Source of the DNA: Bacteroidales bacterium UBA1458
Lineage (GTDB): Bacteria > Bacteroidota > Bacteroidia > Bacteroidales > VadinHA17
Direction of reading: 5' to 3'
Length of the DNA: 5,261 nucleotides
Assembly: GCA_002325785.1 (NCBI GenBank)
Contig: DCSU01000165.1
Location: 367-5,627 of the forward strand
The notes under the pieces are model-generated. The model was not told the origin of the DNA. It ran no database searches and worked only from the letters and a program-made list of their open reading frames with translations. Made by a program: the position numbers and the translations under genes. Of the stretch, positions 1-4,802 are shown piece after piece (positions within the stretch are counted from its first letter, which is position 1; every line of letters starts with the position of its first letter).

Positions 1-552
1 GAAGATAAGGTCATCGAGAATATCTCACCGCTGAAGGACGTCGACGGGTTCCATCCGGTCAACGTAGGGCGGATGTCGGCCGGACTGCCGTCATTCGTCT
101 CTGCCACGCCTGCAGGGATCATGGAACTCATGAAGAGATATCACATTCCCCTTAAGGGAGCCGAGTGCGTGGTTGTTGGCAGGAGCAACATCGTAGGCCG
201 GCCGGTTAGCATCCTGATGTCACAGAAGGGCGTTGACGCCACCGTGACCGTGGTACACAGCCGCACACGCGATCTGGCCGCAACCGTCAGGAGAGCGGAT
301 ATAATCATCGCTGCCATCGGCTCGCCGGGATTTATAACAGCTGATATGGTTAAAGAGGGTGCTGTGGTCATAGATGTGGGTACAACACGCGTTCCGGCAC
401 CGGAGACGAAGGCCGGATGGAGACTCAAAGGCGACGTCGACTTTGATAATGTGGCCCCGAAGTGCGCCTATATAACCCCCGTGCCAGGCGGAGTGGGACC
501 GATGACAAGGGTATCCCTATTGCTGAATACCCTGAAAGCCTGTAAGAGATAA
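1..552 (+). CDS. folD: FolD, methylenetetrahydrofolate dehydrogenase / methenyltetrahydrofolate cyclohydrolase, 5'-truncated
   Basis: FolD is a bifunctional cytoplasmic enzyme. It oxidises 5,10-methylene-THF with NAD(P)+ and hydrolyses the methenyl product to 10-formyl-THF, which feeds purine and formyl-Met synthesis. The frame is open from base 1, giving 183 residues before TAA at 550-552. Fragment residues 12-19 read KDVDGFHP, followed by VNVGRM; this is the family signature and includes the conserved Asp of the folate site. The Rossmann signature GRSNIVGRP lies at about residues 60-68, and the C-terminal GGVGPMT at about 163-169. Compared with the usual length of about 285-295 aa, roughly 105-110 N-terminal residues lie outside the window, including the catalytic Tyr and Lys. 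The ATG at 73 lies inside the signature region and is not the real start. The stop is one base from the end of the convergent lipoprotein gene, with no terminator hairpin between them. The assignment is secure; the cofactor preference (NAD or NADP) cannot be read from this fragment. Confidence 0.97.
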   Translation, partial: EDKVIENISPLKDVDGFHPVNVGRMSAGLPSFVSATPAGIMELMKRYHIPLKGAECVVVGRSNIVGRPVSILMSQKGVDATVTVVHSRTRDLAATVRRADIIIAAIGSPGFITADMVKEGAVVIDVGTTRVPAPETKAGWRLKGDVDFDNVAPKCAYITPVPGGVGPMTRVSLLLNTLKACKR

Positions 553-553
553 T

Positions 554-1555
554 CTATTTGGCAGGAAGGTTGACACCGGTAAGATAAAGATCATAACCTC
601 CCTTTCCTCCTGAACGGTCAGAGGAAAAGATCAAAAACCTGTTCTCATATTTTAGGTCTATGCCAAGTACCGGCCGGTATTCATTTGCCGGAGTGTTGAT
701 CTCAGGCCCCAGGTTAACCGGTGCACTCCATTTGCCGTCGCGGAATACCGAATAGTAAAGATCGAATCCACCCAGTCCTCCAGGCATATCCGAGGCATAA
801 ACCATGTGCCTTCCCCTGATAAACGGACATTTGTCGTCATCTGTGCTGTTTACGCTGTCAACCACTGTGGGGAGCGTTGAGGTTGACGTGAACCATTCAT
901 CAATGCTGCTACCGGCAGGACGGGTTGTCATGTAAATGTCAAAACTGCCTCCCCTGTCAGAACAGAACCAGGCAGTGTCAATAGTGGTGCTGAGACAGAG
1001 ATAAGCGTCATCAGATGATGAATTGAATGCTGCTGCCGGCACCGGAGCTGCCACCACCGGCAGAGTCAGGAAAACAGGGATGTAATTGGTAAATACTATA
1101 TCAAGTCCGTTGTCCGCCGTCCGGGTGGCTGCCGTCATATATTCAAGCCCGTTGCGACCGTTGAAAAACCTGTATGGACCGAATTCGTCGCCATCCGTGT
1201 TGAATGCCGAAGTGAGACTCTCAAGAAAAGCATCACCGGTCATCTCACTGTCAAAATGGAACATGCCCGTAGTCTGGCCAAAAGAAAACCAGATCATACC
1301 CTGCACAAGATCGAATTCCCCACCGGAACTATGACGGTTAGACGAGAAGACCACAGGAAGCGATGATTCCAGTCGCGCTGCCTCAATATCCATGTTGTAA
1401 TCGTCAAACTGCGTGTTAAGCCCGTCAAGCGCCATCACCGAATCGGGGAAAATGCCCAGCTCATAGTTTATATTCAGAGGCTCATCATGACAACCCGTAA
1501 GGAGTTGCAGCATGAGCAACGCCGCTGTTATATGCAGATGCCTTCTGTAAACCAT
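554..1555 (-). CDS. PD40 (WD40-like) beta-propeller lipoprotein, probably surface or outer-membrane anchored
   Basis: This is a 333-aa predicted lipoprotein of unknown specific function. Residues 1-22 form a type II signal peptide: Tyr-Arg-Arg near the N terminus, a hydrophobic core at about 9-19, and lipobox LTGC with Cys22 as the lipidation site. The residues after Cys are HDE, an acidic start that resembles the surface-export signals described for Bacteroidota lipoproteins. Four PD40-type strand motifs with the pattern F/Y-x-S-x-R/D-x-GG-x-D are visible: VVFSSNRHSSGGEFDLV (68-84), AWFCSDRGGSFDIYM (195-209), MVYASDMPGGLGGFDLYYSV (251-270) and LIFSSDRSGGKGGYDLYL (308-325). WSAPVNLGPEINTPANEYRP (276-295) is typical of PD40 proteins in this phylum. 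Such folds usually bind proteins or glycans in the envelope. No OmpA-like peptidoglycan-binding domain follows, unlike many PD40 proteins. The ATG at 1555 is preceded by an AT-rich stretch without a Shine-Dalgarno sequence. It is transcribed alone, convergent with folD. Confidence 0.88.
   Translation of the reverse strand: MVYRRHLHITAALLMLQLLTGCHDEPLNINYELGIFPDSVMALDGLNTQFDDYNMDIEAARLESSLPVVFSSNRHSSGGEFDLVQGMIWFSFGQTTGMFHFDSEMTGDAFLESLTSAFNTDGDEFGPYRFFNGRNGLEYMTAATRTADNGLDIVFTNYIPVFLTLPVVAAPVPAAAFNSSSDDAYLCLSTTIDTAWFCSDRGGSFDIYMTTRPAGSSIDEWFTSTSTLPTVVDSVNSTDDDKCPFIRGRHMVYASDMPGGLGGFDLYYSVFRDGKWSAPVNLGPEINTPANEYRPVLGIDLKYENRFLIFSSDRSGGKGGYDLYLTGVNLPAK
1490..1555 (-). other. Type II (lipoprotein) signal peptide with acidic +2/+4 region
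   Basis: These codons encode residues 1-22 of the PD40 lipoprotein, ending in the lipobox LTGC. Cleavage before Cys22 by signal peptidase II (LspA) and lipidation of that Cys are expected from the family rule. The mature protein would begin C-H-D-E, and acidic residues at +3 and +4 fit a Bacteroidota lipoprotein export signal to the outer surface. The surface location is an inference from that resemblance. Confidence 0.8.
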
Positions 1556-1607
1556 AACAGTTGTTTATTTTATAACGTGCAGGGAAGACCTTTAATATGA
1601 GGCTTAT

Positions 1608-1635
1608 AAAAAAAACCGGGCTGAAGGCCCGGTTT
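1608..1635 (-). terminator. Intrinsic (Rho-independent) terminator on the minus strand
   Basis: A perfect 9-bp stem is formed by AAACCGGGC (1613-1621) and GCCCGGTTT (1627-1635) with a 5-base loop. Read on the minus strand, the stem runs straight into eight T residues (complement of A at 1608-1615), the classic form of a strong terminator. On the plus strand the stem is followed only by TTTCAGAAGG, so termination in that direction should be weak. The oddity is position: it lies 52 nt upstream of the lipoprotein start on the same strand, and no minus-strand gene lies before it in the window. It must therefore end a short leader, an unannotated RNA, or antisense transcription from the TPR gene. 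Confidence 0.8.
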
Positions 1636-1650
1636 CAGAAGGTAGAATTC

Positions 1651-1687
1651 AGGTTAATTCTAGGGTAATATTTGGTTTGAGGGTAAT
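1651..1687. repeat. Three AGGKTAAT direct repeats
   Basis: AGGTTAAT (1651-1658), AGGGTAAT (1662-1669) and AGGGTAAT (1680-1687) lie in the same orientation. The last two repeat units extend to 18 bp each (1662-1679 and 1680-1697, 13 of 18 identical) and abut. They could be binding sites for a regulator between the divergent genes or part of a folded minus-strand leader. They are short enough that chance cannot be excluded. Confidence 0.35.
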
Positions 1688-1767
1688 CGTTTGATTTCAA
1701 TTATAAGATGGAAACCGGCCGCGATAGGTTGCGTCAGCCTGAAAAATAATTACAATGCACTGTTTAT

Positions 1768-1798
1768 CATGTTTATAAAAATCGTGACATGTTGATAA
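1768..1798. repeat. Near-identical 11-bp direct repeat with 20-bp period upstream of the TPR promoter
   Basis: CATGTTTATAA (1768-1778) and CATGTTGATAA (1788-1798) match at 10 of 11 positions. They are spaced 20 bp start to start, about two helical turns, and a further TGTTTAT lies at 1761-1767. They end about 40 bp before the -7 box at 1837, where an activator or repressor could sit. This is a possible operator; no regulator family can be named from the sequence. Confidence 0.3.
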
Positions 1799-1836
1799 TT
1801 GATTTTTAATTCAGGTACATCCTATCGATTATGTGT

Positions 1837-1844
1837 TACATTTG
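1837..1844 (+). promoter_or_regulatory. Bacteroidota-type promoter -7 box (TACATTTG) for the TPR-comA-aroE unit
   Basis: TACATTTG fits the Bacteroidota -7 consensus TAnnTTTG exactly and is followed by CA, as is common in that phylum. The -33 TTTG element is not clear; the expected spot holds only TTCAGG-like sequence (about 1810-1815). Transcription would start near 1850, leaving a leader of roughly 15 nt before the ATG at 1865. This rules out the longer reading frame starting at 1799. Confidence 0.6.
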
Positions 1845-1864
1845 CAGAATATTTTTTGGGGAGA

Positions 1865-3271
1865 ATGGAAGAAGAGAAATACGGTTTTGTGCATGACAGC
1901 GAGGTGGAAGAGGTTATTCTCCGGTTTGAAAGAATGCGGAAGAATAAGGAGACCTGTTATTTCGATGTGATTGAGTTTGAGGCGATAATCGATTATTACC
2001 TTGAAGGGAATAATCCTGCGCATGCCTTTGAGGCAACATCGCTTGCATGTGAGCTCCATCCGAACTCGGTGCCTATATTAATCAGGAAAGCCCGTGTCAT
2101 GCTCGAGAAGGGCAGGGCCACTGAGGCGCTGGCTATAACAAAACGGCTGGAGAATATTGAGCCGGGTAACTATGACATTTACCTGTGCAAGGGAACGGCA
2201 CTGGCAATGCTGGGTGACATCACCGGAGCACGCCGGGTATTCGACCTGGCGCTGCTGTCCGACTCAGAAGAGCAGGAGACAATACTATACAGCATCACAT
2301 CGGTACTTCAGAACCTCAACTACCATGAGGAGATGATACCCTATCTGCTCAGGCTGGCCGATCTGGAACCTGATTTCCCGGCACATATTTATGATCTGGC
2401 CTATGCCTATGATAAAAAGGGCGACCACAGAACAAGCGTGAAGTTTTATACCCGCTACCTTGACGAGGAACCATTCTCTGACAGCGCCTGGTATAACCTT
2501 GGTATAATTTACAATAAAACAGGCGATTACGGCAAATCGATAGAGGCGTATGACTACGCCCTGGCAATCAATCCGGAAAACACCTTCGCCCTCTTTAATA
2601 AAGCCAATATCCTTAGTAATCTCGAGAAATACAGCGAGGCAATGGATGTCTACCGCGAATTTGTTGAGGAAGAACCCGACAGCCTCGAGGGACTGACATA
2701 CCTCGCCGAGTGCTATGACAAGACCGGTGATGAGGCTATGGCCCGCAAGTATTACACCGAGGCAATAGACATTACGCCCGATTTTCCTGATCCGTGGTAC
2801 GGCCTCGGCCTGCTTGCGCTCACCAGGAACAGGGCGGCTGAAAGCATCACCCCGCTGAAGAAGGCAATAGAGATCGATGCACTGAACCCTGATTACTGGT
2901 TCTCCCTTGGCAAAGCATACATCATGACAGGCAACATCAAGGAGGCCCTCAGGTGCTTCCGGGAGACCCTGCAACTCGACGGATATTATGATGAGGCATG
3001 GATTGAGATAGGCATACTGGTCATGATGACCGGTTCTTACCGGGGTGCAATCCGAATCCTTAAGAAGGTGAGACGCATCAGCGGCGACCTTCCCGGCGTC
3101 TACTTCCTCCTTGCATCGTCATTCCTCCACACAGGAAACCTTACTGATGCCGCAAGGGCGCTTGTAAAGGCATCGCGACTCGACAATGAACTGCTTGAGG
3201 AATATGCCGTGCTACTGCCGGAGGAGAAACTGACTAATGCAATGAAAAGGCTGTTCAGGAAAACAAACTGA
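1865..3271 (+). CDS. Multi-TPR (tetratricopeptide repeat) protein, cytoplasmic, partner unknown
   Basis: This is a 468-aa protein built almost entirely of TPR helix pairs, about twelve units from residue 33 to 440. Examples are AWYNLGIIYNKTGDYGKSIEAYDYALAINP within 208-237 and YWFSLGKAYIMTGNIKEALR within 344-363. Most units have the canonical W/L-G/A-Y-A-P spacing and a Pro near the unit end. TPR arrays form a superhelix that binds other proteins, so a scaffold role is likely, but the partner cannot be read from sequence. I see no signal peptide, membrane segment or fused catalytic domain. The N-terminal 30 residues are highly charged. I chose the ATG at 1865 because the promoter box at 1837-1844 lies inside the longer frame that starts at 1799, and because MEEEKYGFVHDSEVEEVI resembles the start I remember for Bacteroidota relatives. 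GGGGAG abuts the ATG too closely to be a normal Shine-Dalgarno site. It is the first gene of a unit with comA (2-nt gap) and aroE. Confidence 0.88.
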   Translation: MEEEKYGFVHDSEVEEVILRFERMRKNKETCYFDVIEFEAIIDYYLEGNNPAHAFEATSLACELHPNSVPILIRKARVMLEKGRATEALAITKRLENIEPGNYDIYLCKGTALAMLGDITGARRVFDLALLSDSEEQETILYSITSVLQNLNYHEEMIPYLLRLADLEPDFPAHIYDLAYAYDKKGDHRTSVKFYTRYLDEEPFSDSAWYNLGIIYNKTGDYGKSIEAYDYALAINPENTFALFNKANILSNLEKYSEAMDVYREFVEEEPDSLEGLTYLAECYDKTGDEAMARKYYTEAIDITPDFPDPWYGLGLLALTRNRAAESITPLKKAIEIDALNPDYWFSLGKAYIMTGNIKEALRCFRETLQLDGYYDEAWIEIGILVMMTGSYRGAIRILKKVRRISGDLPGVYFLLASSFLHTGNLTDAARALVKASRLDNELLEEYAVLLPEEKLTNAMKRLFRKTN

Positions 3272-3273
3272 TC

Positions 3274-4053
3274 ATGAAAAGAGCTGCACAGATTCTGACA
3301 CACATTCCGGATAGACCCTCAAAACCGAGGAAGGACGGACTTACCATGGTGATGGATAAAGGCCTGAGCCTAAGGGAGGCTGAAGATCTTGCAGCCGTTG
3401 GTAGCGAGTATGTCGACTTTGTCAAACTCGGCTTCGGTACCTCAGTCATCACTCCGGATGTCGACAGGAAAATCAAAACCTACCACGAGGCGGGCATGAC
3501 CGTCTACTTCGGCGGTACACTTTTCGAGGCATTCATTATCAGAAGCCTTTATAAAGATTACGTCGAGCTCCTCAGGGAAACCGGTGTAAAAATGGTTGAA
3601 GTCTCTGACGGGTCCTACGAGTTTGACCATTCTGAAAAGCTTGATTATATCAGGAAGCTTGCAAAGGAGTTCACAGTCATCTCCGAGGTTGGCTCCAAGA
3701 AAAAGAACGTGGTTTTTACTCCAGCTCAGTGGGTTGAGATGATGAAGGCAGAACTGGAGGCCGGCTCGGTAAAAGTCATCGCCGAGGCCCGCGAATCGGG
3801 CACCATCGGAATATATAACGATGACGGATCGGTCAACCTTGATTTGATTAATACCATCTCCAGGGATATAGGCTTCAATAACGTTCTCTGGGAAGCACCC
3901 CTGAAACAGCAGCAGGCATGGTTCATCGTCAACTTCGGAGCCAATGTGAACCTGGGGAATATAGCCCCTAATGAGATCATCGCACTTGAATCACTGAGGC
4001 TTGGTCTGAGAAGCGATACCTTCTTCAGCTTTCTCCCTGACAGCCTGAAATGA
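3274..4053 (+). CDS. comA: Phosphosulfolactate synthase (ComA family)
   Basis: Family members add sulfite to phosphoenolpyruvate to give (2R)-phospho-3-sulfolactate, the first step of coenzyme M synthesis in methanogens; Bacillus has a homologue (YitD) linked to sulfolactate in spores. The 259-aa length matches the family (about 250-260), a TIM-barrel fold. Family blocks in order are GLTMVMDKG (22-30), DFVKLGFGTS (48-57), YFGGTLFE (78-85), VEVSDGSYEF (108-117), ISEVGSKK (136-143), IAEARESG (169-176) and WEAPLKQQQAWFIVNFGANV (206-225) followed by NLGNIAPNEI. No block is missing, so an active enzyme is plausible. A bacterium of this type would not make coenzyme M; the product may feed sulfolactate or, by inference, cysteate for sulfonolipids. 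The start is 2 nt after the TPR stop, with AGGA 13 nt upstream, and the end overlaps aroE by 4 bp (ATGA), indicating translational coupling. The family is secure; the physiological role here is open. Confidence 0.92.
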   Translation: MKRAAQILTHIPDRPSKPRKDGLTMVMDKGLSLREAEDLAAVGSEYVDFVKLGFGTSVITPDVDRKIKTYHEAGMTVYFGGTLFEAFIIRSLYKDYVELLRETGVKMVEVSDGSYEFDHSEKLDYIRKLAKEFTVISEVGSKKKNVVFTPAQWVEMMKAELEAGSVKVIAEARESGTIGIYNDDGSVNLDLINTISRDIGFNNVLWEAPLKQQQAWFIVNFGANVNLGNIAPNEIIALESLRLGLRSDTFFSFLPDSLK

Positions 4054-4802
4054 GACTTTTCGGAATCATAGGATTTCCTCTCGGTCATTCATTTTCACAA
4101 AAGCATTTCACCGAAAAATTTGAAAGGGAATCAATCCCTGGTCATGCATACCGCAGGTTCGAGCTCACAGATATATCTAAGCTTACCGGCCTGCTTGAGA
4201 GTGAACCGGATCTGTGCGGGTTCAATGTGACCATACCATACAAGATACAAGTGATTGATTACCTCGACGAGATCGACCCGGCAGCCGAGGAGATAGGAGC
4301 TGTCAATACCGTCAGGGTCACCCGCCGCAAAGGCAGGCCGTTCCTCCAGGGCTTTAATACTGACGCCCCCGCATTCAGGGAATCGCTGTTGAAAAACCTT
4401 ATCACTCTGCCCGAAACAGCCCTGGTACTGGGTACAGGTGGAGCTGCAAAGAGCGTGACACACACACTCATAGACCTGAATATCATCCCTATACTGGTTG
4501 CAAGACGACCTGTCAGAGGAGGTTATCTTTATGATGAACTCCCGGGTGAGGTGATAAGCGAAGCCGGGCTTATAGTCAATACAACACCGCTGGGGATGGC
4601 TCCGGCTACCGGTGCTATGCCTCCCATGGACTACAGTTACCTCAGGGAGGGCCAGCTGCTGTTCGACCTGATCTATAATCCCCCCGTAACGGCGTTCCTT
4701 GAGATGGGAGAGGAGCATGGCTGCCAGACGGTCAACGGGGAGGAAATGTTCCATATTCAGGCGGAACTCGCCTGGAACATCTGGAACGAACCTGTCAGAT
4801 AA
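4050..4802 (+). CDS. aroE: Shikimate dehydrogenase (NADP-dependent)
   Basis: AroE reduces 3-dehydroshikimate to shikimate with NADPH in the aromatic amino acid (chorismate) pathway in the cytoplasm. The 250-aa protein is slightly shorter than E. coli AroE (272 aa). Substrate-site motifs are GFPLGHSFSQ (8-17; Ser14 and Ser16), NVTIPYK (59-65) with catalytic Lys65, Asn86 in GAVNT, and GFNTD (101-105) with catalytic Asp105. The NADP-binding loop is LGTGGAAKS (127-135), and ARRPVR (151-156) places Arg152 and Arg156 where the NRTxxR motif contacts the 2'-phosphate. NTTPLGM (177-183) and NGEEMFHIQAELAWNIW (229-245) complete the family pattern. The usual Pro after the second Ser is Gln here, which I believe is common in Bacteroidota copies. 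The ATG overlaps the comA stop (ATGA), so translation is probably coupled. The 3' end overlaps truA by 8 bp tail to tail, without a terminator. Confidence 0.96.
   Translation: MRLFGIIGFPLGHSFSQKHFTEKFERESIPGHAYRRFELTDISKLTGLLESEPDLCGFNVTIPYKIQVIDYLDEIDPAAEEIGAVNTVRVTRRKGRPFLQGFNTDAPAFRESLLKNLITLPETALVLGTGGAAKSVTHTLIDLNIIPILVARRPVRGGYLYDELPGEVISEAGLIVNTTPLGMAPATGAMPPMDYSYLREGQLLFDLIYNPPVTAFLEMGEEHGCQTVNGEEMFHIQAELAWNIWNEPVR

Larger units (their letters stand above)
1608..1720 (-). promoter_or_regulatory. Possible transcription attenuator in the lipoprotein leader (terminator/antiterminator pair)
   Basis: On the minus strand, GGCCGGTTTC (1720-1711) can pair with GAAACCGGGCC (1636-1626), forming ten base pairs with one bulged base. 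The latter segment contains the 5' arm of the terminator stem. The two pairings exclude each other, which is the layout of an antiterminator/terminator switch. If a promoter lies upstream of about 1725 on the minus strand, for example near the weak box TATTTTTC at 1748-1741, the lipoprotein gene would be read through the terminator only when the alternative pairing forms. I see no known riboswitch consensus and no leader peptide. The complementarity is directly visible; the regulatory role is inference. Confidence 0.3.
1556..1864. other. Divergent intergenic region (about 309 bp) with regulatory structure, no gene
   Basis: This region lies between the divergent starts of the lipoprotein gene and the TPR-comA-aroE unit. 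It is more AT-rich than the flanking genes. It contains a minus-strand intrinsic terminator (1608-1635), a segment able to pair with that hairpin (1711-1720), three AGGKTAAT repeats (1651-1687), a 20-bp-spaced direct repeat (1768-1798) and the plus-strand promoter box (1837-1844). No open frame longer than about 25 codons with any coding character is present on either strand, and I see no tRNA-like cloverleaf. No clear promoter for the lipoprotein gene matches TAnnTTTG on the minus strand; the nearest match is TATTTTTC (1748-1741), with one mismatch. Confidence 0.7.

Noticed and set aside
1597..1668. 23-codon plus-strand ORF spanning the terminator hairpin (begins MRLIKKTG)
   Set aside because: Its codons are explained by the hairpin and repeats, it has no ribosome-binding context, and its length is expected by chance.
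1722..1827. 7-bp inverted repeat CGATAGG (1722-1728) / CCTATCG (1821-1827)
   Set aside because: The arms are short and about 90 bp apart with no supporting structure, so this is at chance level for the region.
1799..1864. N-terminal extension of the TPR protein from ATG 1799
   Set aside because: It contains a consensus Bacteroidota -7 promoter box, its residues do not look like the TPR family start, and the next ATG at 1865 begins a charged N terminus typical of relatives.
2285..2974. 229-codon open frame on the minus strand inside the TPR gene
   Set aside because: It is antisense to a clear TPR repeat protein, its translation has no recognisable domain, and it is Cys- and Val-rich as expected of a shadow frame.
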